Shown here piece by piece: positions 1 to 12,468 of a DNA stretch of 64,000 bases. Under the pieces are notes generated by a model. The model was not told the origin of the DNA. It saw only the letters and a program-made list of their open reading frames with translations, and did not search any database. A program made the translations under genes and the position numbers. How positions within the stretch are numbered: the first letter of the stretch is position 1; every line of letters begins with the position of its first letter. This DNA is from Calonectria ilicicola (taxonomy: Eukaryota > Ascomycota > Sordariomycetes > Hypocreales > Nectriaceae). The DNA is taken from the NCBI GenBank assembly GCA_020809705.1, contig CP085825.1, positions 1,674,001-1,738,000 on the forward strand, given 5' to 3'.

Positions 1-2047
1 TCGACATGTGCCCTCGTTGCACAGAGCGTCCTTCGGCGGCGCGGGCATTGTCTTCCATCTCGTTCAGGATAGTCTCCCGCATAATCTGTCGCTTGTGGCG
101 GAGTGCGGAGAGAAGCATCTCTTCTTGGCGAGTGACTGCCATGAATCGGCCGTGAGCAGCAGCGCCGTCGATGTAGAAGTCAACGGAACTGGGGCTCAGG
201 GGTGGCGTTGGCTGCTCACCTCCGCTGATAATCGAATCCCTAATGGTGGATGCCTGAATGTGAGAAGTCTCAAGCTCGTCATCAGCTTCGTGTTCAGGCT
301 CAGGCTGGTGCTCATGTCTGTAAATCATGTCTTGGTCTTGCTCGTCGCTATATCGGGACTCGAGGTCATCCTCATCGGGGCCCCGAGCACTCTGCACAGT
401 TACGGCACGGGCCTGATGTAAACCGAGACCGATCTTGCTCTGCCATGTCATGGTAGTATTAATAGATGAGTTGGACATGCAAGATGCAGCAGAGGGAGAG
501 CGAGCAAGAGTGTTGCTGTTGGCCTCCTGAATGGTGTTGTTCGAGCTTCCAGATTGCGAGCTGAATCGGGTAACGGCGGCGGCATTGGGATGGCCGGTGG
601 GAATGGCTAGGAATTTTCCATTTTGAGAATTATTAGTGACTCTGCTTGCACGCTTGTTGTCGGCGCTTTGGCTGGTTCGGGCGCTGGTTGGGCGTTGGGA
701 GGAATACACGGAGCTGCTGTCAGAAATCGGGTATTCAGGAACCGACGCGGGGCCCCTGAACGATGGGTTGTAAACTTCAGCTTCATCCTCCGAGTCAGAT
801 GACAACATGAGCATGCTCTTCTCCTGGAGATCCGACTCATGGAGACTCTGGTCGGTGCGTTTCGACGCTTTCGACGTGCGGGTGTGCCTGCTTGATACGC
901 TAGCAGCGCAATCAGTAGGAGAAGACATGTCGGTCTTGGTGAGGAGGGCGGCCTGTGGGGTTTGTGGAAGTGTGCGTCTCGCATACTGCGAAACAATGTG
1001 CTCGGCGTGATGTGGTAGGGGAAGGTTTTGGGCGGATTTGCTGACGGGGACGTTGTACATTTTTTGAGGCAAGGGCTCGAGATACGTTTGTCTCTCCTCT
1101 TCCTCGTAGTGTTCTTCCTCTTCTTCATCCACCGGCTCCATATCGTCCTCGGCAAGATCCTCCAAAACCTGTTCCAAAACATCCTCCTGGACCTCTTCCA
1201 GAAGTGGCTCATTCACTTCCTCGTCTTCCATCGCATTTAGTTCCTCTTCCATAATCTGGCGGAAAGACATCTGCTCGTAGTGCTCATATAGGTTGGGCAG
1301 TCCGTCGAGGTGGTTCCCGCGGCGGCTAACATCGGACCCACCGGATCGCGGGCCGGATTGCACAGACTGGAGACTTTCCTTTGTAGGGCGCTTCTTCAAT
1401 TTCCCACGGAGCCCCGGTGAACCCGAAGGCGATAGGATTGAAGGAGACCTGGTCAAATGCTCAGCACCAAGCACAGGGCCTTCCCAAGGCCCTCGCTCGT
1501 TCTTTTTGCTCTTTCTCGTCATGATCTGGGTCAAATCCAGCCGAGAAGGCTTGTTCTTCGTTTTTACATTGGATTGGGTGTGGTCCATGTCAAGCATCCT
1601 ATGCGCCTTGGAGGGAAGACCCTTGGCGATGGCCGAGCTAGATGTCTGCTGGGAAATGGCAAGCGGCTGCTTTGACTTGTCGTACCACTCATTTAAGGAT
1701 GCCGCAGAACGCCTTTTTCGCATAACGCTTGTCATGTCGGCGGTCATGTCATCATATTCGTCGAAGCCATCATAATTTCCCCCCTCGTTGTTCCGGATGT
1801 GCCGTGGAATAATGTCCGACTCCTCTTCCCATTCAGGCGCAGCTCTTGGCGATGCGCGAAGTGAAGGAGAGCGGGTGGGTATGCCAGGGCGATCGTTGAC
1901 GGTGAGGCTCGTCTTTGAGGAGGAAGACTCATCGTCAATGTTGATGACGTTTGATCCGAGAATCTTTTGGGCCTTGCTCATGGGAGGAGCGGTTACGGTG
2001 ACCTGGGGTGGCTGCTTCTTGCGGCCGGTGAAAGAGAACTTGCCCAT
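1..2047 (-). CDS. Large acidic, Ser-rich fungal protein of unknown function (3' end beyond window)
   Basis: One uninterrupted minus-strand frame runs from an ATG at 2045-2047 off the left edge, giving at least 682 codons without a stop. It starts MGKFSFTGRKKQPPQVTVTA. The sequence is low-complexity and looks largely disordered: basic Ser/Pro-rich stretches near the N-terminus, a strongly acidic Glu/Asp run around residues 265-320, and Ser/Thr-rich segments. The last visible part is a charged segment containing EEMLLSALRHKRQIMRETIL, probably a coiled coil. Composition is consistent along the whole frame, so I see no frameshift or intron. I recognise no catalytic domain. It resembles the long uncharacterised proteins common in Pezizomycotina, but that is an impression. 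Other frames over this interval, including a 201-codon one at 607-1212, are shadows. Confidence 0.8.
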   Translation of the reverse strand, partial: MGKFSFTGRKKQPPQVTVTAPPMSKAQKILGSNVINIDDESSSSKTSLTVNDRPGIPTRSPSLRASPRAAPEWEEESDIIPRHIRNNEGGNYDGFDEYDDMTADMTSVMRKRRSAASLNEWYDKSKQPLAISQQTSSSAIAKGLPSKAHRMLDMDHTQSNVKTKNKPSRLDLTQIMTRKSKKNERGPWEGPVLGAEHLTRSPSILSPSGSPGLRGKLKKRPTKESLQSVQSGPRSGGSDVSRRGNHLDGLPNLYEHYEQMSFRQIMEEELNAMEDEEVNEPLLEEVQEDVLEQVLEDLAEDDMEPVDEEEEEHYEEEERQTYLEPLPQKMYNVPVSKSAQNLPLPHHAEHIVSQYARRTLPQTPQAALLTKTDMSSPTDCAASVSSRHTRTSKASKRTDQSLHESDLQEKSMLMLSSDSEDEAEVYNPSFRGPASVPEYPISDSSSVYSSQRPTSARTSQSADNKRASRVTNNSQNGKFLAIPTGHPNAAAVTRFSSQSGSSNNTIQEANSNTLARSPSAASCMSNSSINTTMTWQSKIGLGLHQARAVTVQSARGPDEDDLESRYSDEQDQDMIYRHEHQPEPEHEADDELETSHIQASTIRDSIISGGEQPTPPLSPSSVDFYIDGAAAHGRFMAVTRQEEMLLSALRHKRQIMRETILNEMEDNARAAEGRSVQRGHMS

Positions 2048-5000
2048 GCTGCTAAATGTCGTGTGACAACGGCAACGTGTAAGTGCAATTCCTCGTCTGC
2101 CCTCTCCAATCCAAGCAGCTCCAAACTTCCCCTCGAGGGATTGCTATGGTCAGCGAAAGAGAAAAGAAGTGGCGGGGAACGACATGTGCAGTGACGCAGT
2201 GGGCAGCTGTAGGTAGAGAGGCGGGTGAAAACGGTCGCGAATGCAAGACGATCCACTGAGTGCCCCTCTTGGTCGGGAAAAGAGGGCGGACCGTCGAGTA
2301 GAAAAAAGAACCCAGGGCTCTTTTAGGCGTGCGTCTGCGGAACAAGCAAATGTCCAAGACGACGCAGGGAGAAGTGTGGTGAGTTTCAGAAAGGTGCCTC
2401 GAGGCAGGGCAGGTTGTGTGTGGTGTCGTCGTCCTGAAAGATCGAGTGGTGGGCGAGTGAGTCTAAGGGCGGGCCATGGAGCGGGCGTCCACTTCTGCGT
2501 GTCTCGGGTGGTTTTGGGTGCACCACCTGCTGATCCTCGGTTGCCTGTTTACCAACAACGTAGGGCGAATGGCCGATTCCACGAGCGCTGGGACGAGTGG
2601 GCGAGAGAGAAGGAAATATCCAAACCAGAGCCGGGGCAGTGGGTGGTTGGAGGCGGAGGCGGGCAGAGGCAGATAAAGGAAAAAAACGAATGGGCTTGGA
2701 GGCTTTTCTTCAGAGCATAGCGCAGCGGAGAGCCAACACACACCTACATGGCACTCCACGCCCACCCACTTGCACCCGTATCACCACCACCGTACACCCC
2801 CTCCAAGGCCGCCAGCGGAGCCAGGACCCAAAGGCTCCCAGGGGCTCCCAGGGCACGCCGGTCCAGGCAAGCTAGCTACAGCACAGGCGTTAGGCGGGCA
2901 TTTGGGGGCAGGGCTTGGGCTACCCAGGGCTAGCTTACACCGATTCATCCTAGGAGCGCTTCCGGGCAGGGCGTGGGATTGTCTAAAATTACCCTAGTTG
3001 CAATCTGCCAATCCTGCCGAGCGATCAGACTAGCACTGAGCTACCCACATGCACGCGAGAGGCAAGCAAATGAGATCTAGCCGAGCCCCCTTTGGCCTTT
3101 GGCAGCGGGTTTGGGGGGGAACCCATGGCCAGGACTGAGGAGTGCGTCTCCGTCCGGGCGTGATGAAGCATATCGACGGGTGATGCAGTCGTGGCCATGG
3201 GACGTGTGTCTGAGCGCAGGTACAAAGCTTCGACGATTGTTCTGTGCAGAAAAAATGAAGCATGGGCGGTGCTAGGGCCGTTCTCCCCCAAGAAACCAAA
3301 CTACCGTGTCTCGGGGGCCCAGACCCAGAGGCCAGCTGAGGCGGGCGGCAAAAGGAAGGAATCTGGCAAAGGAACCCGTTGGTGTGGTGTGGTGGTGCTG
3401 CTGGTGCTGGTGCTGGTCTTGGTGCCGAAAACTTAATTTGCCGTGTCGGGACGGCTAAACTGGACAGCGCAGGGAAAAGCACGCGCAGCTGGACCTAAAC
3501 GCCAGAATGTCGTCCATGACGGCAATTCCGTGTGCGAGGCTTGCCATCGCCCCCCTCGTGGTGCCTGACAGTGGCAGCAGCCGCCGACGACGTTTTAGTC
3601 GCAGGGATGCCCTCTTCAGTTGCAATTGGTTTCATCATGACTAGCTGTCAGTGTTGCTATTCAAGAAAGTCGGTGTAATCTTCACCTCTCCACCGTTGCG
3701 TTGTGCTGGGCACGTCACAGCCATAGCTAGTTCTTGGGCCGACGTGGTATCCGTACCTTGCAGCCAGCGATCCGATGCCTCTTGGCCGTGCTGATTCGTG
3801 GACCGAATCACCCGGCCGGGTTGCGGCATCACTCATCTCGCAAAAGATGAGTTCATCGACTTCAGCTCCAAGGGTATGGAAAAAAACGATGGCCAGCCTG
3901 ACATGACATGCCATCATCCACTCTTATTTTACACATGCCTGTCGCTCTCTCGCACTCTCGGTCGTTCTGCCATTGCTTGCTGTACTTTTTCCGGTGAGTG
4001 ACCACAACAGCAGCAGGGGTTGGTCCATCGCATCACACGCAATAGGCTAGCGAGCGAGGCCAAATGCTGGACATGACCGGTGGTCGTGGTAGAGCCAGGG
4101 TCGGATGGGCCCAGCGTGGTTCCATCCGCCAGGGGGACGGGGATGGCGAGCTGGGGGGCAAGTTCTCGATTGCGGGGCCCAATCCAGTGAAGAGGGCCAC
4201 TGGCTTTGGGTGGGACCCTCCAAGATCGCCCTCTGCCGAAGCCCATCAGACCCCTGTGTTAGGCTTACTTGGTGAGAGTTTATCAAGCCAAGGACGAACA
4301 ACATGATCAGATGACGATGGGATGGAAGTTCGTGGACAAAATCATGATGCAAGCTGGGGAAACAGTACGTGGATGCTGGCATGCATCAATTGGTAAAATG
4401 CAGCTAATGTTGTAATGGCGCATTGTCCACAGAGAGGCATTATGCGAGTCCATTCAACCTCATGGGATGGCCATCCATTAGTGGCCCAGAGGCGCAACCT
4501 CCAGCAAGGGACCCCCAGGTTCTGCTGTTTCAATGCTCCAGTGATCGCCGTGACTGGATACCGACTGCTATGACAGCGCCAGTGTAGAAGAAAAAGCAAT
4601 TGTAATTCCCCGGAAGCGCCCCAAACTCACAACTGCCCGAGTACAGGGATCACCAGTGTCTTTCTTTTCTTTTTCTCTCTGGTCACGATCTCGGTCCACC
4701 GCAGTGCCGACGATCGCTTGATGAACAGTGACCTCGACAATCGTCCTGTCCTGGCAGACCTGTGAACAAGCGAGAGAGCCCCTGGCCGGCTGACTGGAGC
4801 TTCCGGGTGGACCAGGCACCGAGTCAATTTTTTTTTCGAATGGGCATGGCAAATGCATGGCAATGTGAAATCTTGCCGCCTCCAGCGCCCCAGGGCCAGG
4901 TGAGTGCGGCGGAACCAGCCCCAAAAAAACGCCATCACAGGTGCCACAACTCTCGCATCGGGGCTAGCCAGTTCCCCAGTTCAACAGCCCGGTGGAGCAA

Positions 5001-8000
5001 TTCGCCCTCTCAGCGTGCTTGTGATACATGCTGCCCGTAGTCGAGGACCCTGGACTCTACCTGCGGCGGGCGGAACGGGGGCTGGAGGGATACGATGCTG
5101 CCGAGCCCGGGCCCGGTCCAGGAATACAGTCCTCGCTGTCCGTCCCTCGCTCGCTGTGCCACGCCGCCACGGTTTGGATACCGTGATCGTCTCATGCAGG
5201 CAAGGAGGTCCTTGGCCCGCCCAGGTTCCCCTTGTGCCTTTGACTCCCGCCATGGAAGAGATCGCGATTACTATCCCTCATGGGCCGCGCCGCACCTAGG
5301 TGTGTGGTGCACCCAGAGCCAATCGGTTAGCGGTCACGACATTGAGCACCACAGCACCCGCACCGCCATCAGAAGCGATTAGGCTCTCAATTGTCTTTAC
5401 GCAAAACATCCAGACCTCACTGGAGACGAAGGGCTCACTCTGGGCTATGGGCGGTGGTTGCAGATAGATTTAGCAATGGGACGGGAGTAAAACAGGGTCG
5501 AAAACGGGGTTGCAGGGTGCTAACTAACTAACGCAAGGTCAGCAGCAGCGTGCAGCAACTTGTTTCTTTTGCCCAACACAGTGTCGTTCGCCGCGCAGTG
5601 GGGGAATCCCAACGCCGTGCACAGACCGTTTCAGCCTCGACGCCTTCCTACACCTCTACGCACAGTCCACAATTCCCTTCCACCTTTGGGCTTCCTTTCG
5701 AGTTCCTACAACTTCGATTCCTCCCGATCTGGAGCAACAAGTGGGAACTGGACAAAGGAAAGGGTCCGGTGAGGTCCAGGCGCATTTTTGTGATGCATCC
5801 GTCCGTATGAGCCTCTGGACTATTGGTGAGCCGTGCATCCTGCAACACGGCACGGCACGTCTGCTTCCCCCCTTATCATCTCTGAGCGTTGAAACACGCT
5901 GCACATTCCCAAGCCAAGCGGATTCGGGGTTGGGTCAATCCTTCGTGAAGCAACGGTGAACGAATAGCCACGAGGCCGAGACAGCCTAAGAGCGATGGGA
6001 CGTGAGGTTCTTCTGTCTTTCACCACGGCAGGCCAATCTATCCGCGTAGTGCCTCTCGCGCACAGTCGTGTCCCCAAGCGTTCGTCCACCTTCCCCAGAC
6101 TTAACCTCCAGATAGCAAAGCAATGGCACTACATGGCGCTGCATCAACGGCTTCAAAGCATGAACATGTGGATTGACAATATTCCCAAGATGCATGTGGT
6201 GGCTTGCCTCACCATTCGGCTCTCGTCCCTGATGCTCCCACCCCCTTCCCTAGCGCTAAGCCAACCACCACCACCTGCGGTTGCTTCCCACCAAATCCCA
6301 GAGGCGATCCTGCAAGGAATAGCCCCAACCAGCTAGTATTGTTTCTCGTTTCTTGGACACCTCGATTCGAAACAGACAGCTCTGCCTCAAAAGCCACCGG
6401 CCATATCATGGTAAACGCCGTTTGTGAACAGACACCAACCTATGCCTCGTGGTTCCAGCAGGCCGGACAGACCAATTTTCAAACGAGGCCCCGTCGCAGA
6501 CGGTCTTCTGCCAAACTTATTAGCCATGGTGCTAGAACACTACAACCACGACGATGCTACCCACTTGCAATCACTTGGCGCCGGCCCTCTTACCTTCCTG
6601 GCATGGCTATTGACGAGGCCTCATCACTTAGTACTTACTCGTGGACCCCCCCAGTCCGAGCGCATGACTCGCCTTTCTCTAGCCTGGCCTCGTGAAAATG
6701 CCACGTCCCTGGAAATTTCCCGGCGGTGACGGCGGCTCATAGTCCTCTACGAGCCTCATATCCATTACCTCTAGCCACTTTGATTGCGCTGTCTAACATA
6801 GCACTCTCGTCAGTCCTACCACGGCCCTCATATTCCCTGTCCTACCCACTATTTGTTCCCAAGAGGCTTCAAACATTTGCCCATTGACCAGGATGAGCCC
6901 CATGGCGGAGTATTGACGCACCCCTTGGCCGCATCGTGGCCACGTTCCTGCTGGATCTGTGGGCTTCTTGTCAAGGGCGATCAGCCGCTTTCACCGACGT
7001 GTGGCCGAATGGCCATGTTTCAATATGGTCTTTGCCTTGTAGGAGAGACTTGCCCTGACGGATCGTCGCGATGCTGTCTAAGAACAAACCTTGATTTCAT
7101 GGCAGATTGTCTTAGTGCTCATCTTCATATCAATGACATGGCCGACTGCTCCTGGAGCCCCAAGCTAGATGCCAATAGTCAACCGACCTTGACCATTATG
7201 TTCATGGTGCCTGGTTTGACAGGTGGTACGCACGTGTAAGCGAATGAATCTATCCCATACTGTGATAGATCGGAAATGAGCAATGACTCGCGAAGCTGTC
7301 TACTATCCGTGAATTCCCATGAACTCGTACGACAAATTCGAGTCGAGTAATACAATCAATCAAACACTTTGGCCAACAGAAGGGTTTACAATGCTCACCC
7401 CCTCGCATCGTTTTATTGGGTTCTTGGTATTGCATCCAACCCCGGTCTGTGTTTGGAAGATTCGCGCCCATTTCCATTCTTCGACCCAGTGGCGGCACGT
7501 CATTTTCTCCAACCCGGGACGCGTCCGAGCGGCGATGGGCAGAGGGGCCAATGCCTGATACGAAGAGCGCTGACGAAAAAAGTAAAGAAAGACCAAAAAA
7601 AAAAAAGGAAGGGGGAAAAAAGCAATGATGGATAACCGTTGAGCCAAACCCACGGGTCCGCAACCCACTCACACTGCCCACCGCGCACAAGAAGCAAACA
7701 TTCGATGACCTGCCTCGCTTCGGTTACAGAGCGGCACTTGAAGATCATGAGCCCGCAAACAAACTAAGAAATAAACGAAAAAAAAAACTCGCTTGGCAGG
7801 GAAACACATCTGCAGCCCGGAACGACTGCCGCCGACCAACTAGCTGGTGACATGCCATACTAATTGACCGGCCTCTCCTCCCGCAACTTAGACGCCCGCG
7901 GCTCAATTCGCTGTCAACCAACATCCATGCCGCTCCTCGAGCTTGTTGTGTGTGGAAATAAGCAAGGAAAATTCCGATACATCACAAACAAGGGCATCAA

Positions 8001-10676
8001 GCTTTTTTTACCTCTGCGGTATTTGCTTGCGAAAAAAAGAAATTATGTCGAGACGTCATGTTGCGGCTAAAATCCTTTCGGAGACAACATGAGAGGCCAT
8101 ATGAGCCCCTGTTTCTAGTGGTTGGGTGCACAAACACACCCATCCGTGACAAATATGGCACGGTTCTTGAGTGCCAATAGGGGCAATTAAGTTCTCGGTG
8201 TGCATTTGTATTTTTCTTTTTCCCTCTTGATGTGATGCCGTGTCTTTCTGGCCCGTCTCCGATTCGTGCTGTGGACTGCGGCCGCCGCTCGCGGAAAGAC
8301 TCGCCTTTTTTTTTGTCGGCCGTCCTAGCAAGCCTGTAGAGAGACACACGAGACCCAGGAAAAGCTGAAATATGACCAGGGGGAGGGAGCGGGGGAGGGG
8401 AAGGGGAGATCTCTGCAGAGCCGCGTAACCATCCCCGTCGCCGGCTTTGTTGAGCAGCTGAGACCTTTGGCCCGGCGATCGTCATTGTACTCTGTCGTGC
8501 GTGCTCTGTCGTGCGTGCTCTGTCGTGCGTGCTCGCAATAGGTGCACTTGGCCCAAACTCCCTGCTCTTGCGCGGCCGTCATTCCGCTCCGCCGCGTAGA
8601 TGTCGCCTAAGCTCGGAGGGGGCTCCCTTGCATCGTATGTTCCCTATGACTTGTCGTTCCCCTTACTCCCACGACCCTGCTTGTCGTACAATATTTGTTA
8701 CAGTCATGGTTGCCAGCTCGTATGTAGGGCCAAGAGGTTGCCCCAGTCGTTCGCAATGTACCAATCGAGTAACATCGTGACGTTGCATCGCAAAACTTCC
8801 CGGTCCTGGTGCGCTCTCTCCTCTCTCAACAGATGGCGAATTGAGTTTGGCCTTCCCCAGACCCACCTACGATACCTCGATGATCAGGTCAAAGTTTGTA
8901 TTGCCAAGGCTTCTTCCATCACGTCCGCGGAAAGGCTCGATGGAGTCTTTCTGGTGGGGGTTCTGCAAGCGACATCAATGGGCAAGGCAACATTGACGCA
9001 TGCACTCGTCATTGAAATGGTTTCATAGGCATGGTAATAACTTAAAGTAGCTTAGAGCGGTTGGCGATAGCTAGGTAGCCCCCTCGAGAGTAGAGGGTGG
9101 TCCGTCCATTTACGACTTCAACAAAAACAATTTGACGTTGAGGCGGACGACGTTGAATTCAATCAATTGCAATAGATGAGTGTTGTTAAAGCTATACACA
9201 CTAACAATTTACCCTGCAGCCCTGTTTCCGTAGGGTCTTGTTTGTTGCTTGTTTGAGTTTATATAAATTAACAGGGTGCTCCTTGGTAAAGTGTTAGCCC
9301 GCTCGGTACATCCGGCTCAATGGTTATTCTTGAACGACGTAATCGATATAGGTTTCGGTAACGCCGATGGAATTTTGTTGTCGCTTGTTCGTATGTTTTC
9401 AACCACCTGCCAATAACTGCATGTGGTCCCATTAACCATCTCTAAATACGAACATCTCTAGAAGAAAAGAAAAAAAGACCCCGAGTCAGCAATTCCTGAG
9501 AGGGATGAGTCACAAGCAACTTCTATGACGAGGAATAAAAAGCCATTCAAGAGGGTAACCTTGCCACAGTTATACTATTGTTGGGATCTTTTTTTTAAAC
9601 GAAGTGCTATGACGAAATGCCCAATTACTGACATAACCTTAATACAACATACCAACTCTCGCTTACTCTAATAAACAATATATTAATTAATAAGGCAGAG
9701 CCATACTATTACTGTCTCCAATAAATCAGATTCAAATTTCCAGGCATGGAAACATCTTGGAAACTTTGGAAGGTCTCGCGCTTAGGACGGATACCCAATG
9801 GCTTGCTGGATTTCCTCTCGCCATGCGCGTCTGAAGCCAGCAACCTGCAAAGTCACCACTTTGCTGCCCCGCTATGTAATGATGAAGAGGAAGGATTTTT
9901 GAATGGTGGCGTTTGAATACGAACATAATAACATTATCATAGACCTAAATCGATAAACCTATCGTTCTGGGCATGGCCGGCGATGCACTAAGGCGAAGGC
10001 GGCAGACCGATGTCTGTAGTTTTAGCCCGATGAGCCGAACTACCGAGGAGGTAATCAAGTCTAACTAGTTCAGACTTACTAAAGGAAACAAACGCACTAG
10101 AAAAACCAGGAACTACGTACAGGTTGCAAGTTGCTCGAACTAAGATAGCTTGAATTGGCACCGTTCTCAGGGCTAACTGGCTAGAAATGCACATGATGTT
10201 TCGAGTAAGCGCTAGGACTTAGCCATCGCACAGCTCTGTTTGGAATATTTTAGAAGAATATCATCATAGATTTTAATTAAACAAGGAATTTAAGAACATT
10301 AGTCATTTGCAAGGTGTGATTGTTGCTAACGTGGTCGATCTTCTGTTCGATTTATCTACCCAGCTACCCTATAGATAAAAAATGATCAATCTTAGTATTG
10401 CTTAACTCATGGACGCTGATGGACTGATGAGCTTCTTTAAATGCTGGCATAGGGGATATATTCAAGGTTAATTGTTTTTGCGGTTAGACATTGGAATTGA
10501 ACCTGATGATAAGCTTGACTTGATATCTGGTAGTTTTAGATGCCCCATACACAATTAGTTGGAACCACATAGGGAGAATTCTTTTAAACAATGCATAATA
10601 TCATTTCTAGCCTCGGGTATATAGAACAGGTCTACTGGTCTTATGGGCCACAATAATCTTTCTAATAAACACCAAA
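2048..10676. other. Long stretch without a recognisable gene
   Basis: About 8.6 kb between the divergent 5' end of the left-edge gene and the 3' end of the permease. Only short frames occur (up to about 163 codons), with no recognisable domain and no convincing exon chain. The part up to about 9.0 kb has ordinary GC content with several A-runs and pyrimidine tracts; 9.0-10.65 kb is noticeably more AT-rich. Part of the region is presumably the promoter and 5' UTR of the left-edge gene. I did not recognise a tRNA, an rRNA or transposon coding sequence. Confidence 0.5.
8491..8532. repeat. Three perfect tandem copies of a 14-bp unit
   Basis: The unit TCTGTCGTGCGTGC occurs three times head to tail (8491-8504, 8505-8518, 8519-8532) with no mismatch. 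It lies in a region without a recognised gene and looks like a minisatellite. Confidence 0.9.
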
Positions 10677-12468
10677 TTACCACATCCTCTCCCAAACGCG
10701 CTTCCAAAAGGGCATTGCTGCAAGCTCCCGCTGCCAGTTCTCTTCAATGCCACCCTCTTCCCAGTGCTTGCACTCTTCATCGACTTCCTTCTTGCCACTG
10801 ACGAGATCGGCAGTAGCAGGATCAACCCACTTGGTCTTTTTGATGACCTTCCAGCCAGCGAACAGAATCACACTGTAGGGCAAGCAGAAGTATGCGGTGA
10901 CAAAGGTCTGGGTCTTCCAGGGCTTGAAAGCGTCAAAACCAACAAAGATAAGAGCAGCACAGCCCATGAACACTCCAAGGTATGCAGACCAGGGTGCGAG
11001 GGGAGCGGCATAGTAGAGGGACTCGTTAGTGAGACCCTGGGAAGTACGAGCGCGGTACCAGCCAACGAAGACAACGATCATCATTGTGTAGGAGGCGATC
11101 AAACCGGTAGTGGTCAAATCGACAAACCAGTAGAACACGGTGACTGAGTTGTTGGAGGCGACAAGGAAGGTGATGCAAGTGATAAGACTGACAACACCAA
11201 CGGCGTAGATGGGGACACCGGACTTGGTACACTTCTTGAGGAAGGCAGGGGCTTGATGATCTGTCACAATAAAGTTAGCTACAGTTATTTCAGGTCTGGA
11301 AATAGAAAAATCGTACCTCGAGAAAGACCATAGAGAGTTCGAGAGGCGGAGTACAGATAGGCGTTTCCGCAAGACAGACCAGATGTCAGGATGAGGAAGT
11401 TGATCAAGTGAGGCAGACCGCTAATGCCAAGGTTGGAGATACCAATAACCCAGGGGGATGCAGCGACGCCAGACTCGCCAGTCTCAAGAGCAGCGAGAAG
11501 AGTGGGGTCCTCCGAGCTGCAGATGATACCGACAGCCAACACTCCGAGAACGTAGAAACCGATAAGACGGTAGAAGATGAGCTTGGCAACGCGGGGAATG
11601 GTTCGGCGAGGGTTCTGGATCTCTCCGGAAGCCAATGAGATCATATCGGGACCAGCAATGGTGAAACCGGCGTAGAGAACAACCTTCCACCAACCTGCAA
11701 AGCGACCAGTGGCTCCAGACCCGTGATATGCTTGCATTGCTAAACCGCCTTTCCAATATCTGAAACCATACGCGTCACCTTTGGGGTTGCCACCGCACAT
11801 GGTGATGAGGGTAAGGAAGAGGAGACCAAACAACAAGAGGATCTTTAGGGAGGCCATGATGAATTCGGACTCTCCGTACCACCTATTTGAAAAGGAACTG
11901 TTAAAATTTGGGTTTCCGTTGAACAGAAAATATTCACTTACTTGACTGCAACTACGTTGAGCGTAACGCAAATAAACATTGCCATTACGATCCAAACTGC
12001 TGGATTCACATCAGGAACCCAGAATTGCATCAGTGTCGCGACAGCACTGTATTCGACACAAACAAGCATGACACCGGCGTAAAAGTAGGTCCAACCGAGA
12101 GAGAAACCGAAGGCGGGATCGATAAATCGGGAAGCGAGCTCAAAGATAGTACCGCGGATAGGAAGGTAAGAACACATCTCAGCAACACACAAGTTGCAAG
12201 GCCAGACGAAGAAGACACCCCAAATCAGGTAACCGAGAACGACAGAGAGGGGACCAGCTTTGGTTAGAACACCACCGATACCGACGAAAAGACCAGTTCC
12301 AATGGAACCACCGATGGCCATGAGCTGGACGTGACGAGGCGAGAGACCACGCTGAGTCTGGCCGTACTCGGCCTCCACAGTGTTGCCATCAAGAAGAATG
12401 CCAGGGGCGGTGTCCTCGGTTGTAGGAACATCGCCGCCCTTGTGTTCGGGGTCGGATGGGACGCCCAT
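10677..12468 (-). CDS. Amino-acid permease (APC superfamily, fungal YAT type), three exons
   Basis: Predicted proton-coupled plasma-membrane importer of amino acids, with 12 or so transmembrane helices in 558 residues, the usual fungal length. Exons on the minus strand: 12468-11942, 11882-11317 and 11260-10677. The introns (11883-11941, GTAAGT...TAG; 11261-11316, GTACGA...CAG) restore the reading frame exactly. The N-terminal family signature RGLSPRHVQLMAIGGSIGTG is present. The cytoplasmic-loop signature SGEIQNPRRTIPR is also present and is followed by a long helix. The GFRYWK segment recalls proline permeases such as PUT4/PrnB, but substrate cannot be decided from sequence. The start ATG has A at -3 and G at +4. 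No nitrogen-catabolite or pathway gene lies nearby. Confidence is high for the family and low for the substrate. Confidence 0.93.

Noticed and set aside
607..1212. A 201-codon minus-strand frame starting MSHFWKRSRR
   Set aside because: It overlaps the much longer continuous minus-strand frame 1-2047 in another phase and has shadow-type composition (Arg/Pro/Ser-rich, no domain).
4568..6695. Several 80-163-codon frames on both strands
   Set aside because: They overlap one another, have no recognisable domain and show no consistent exon structure.
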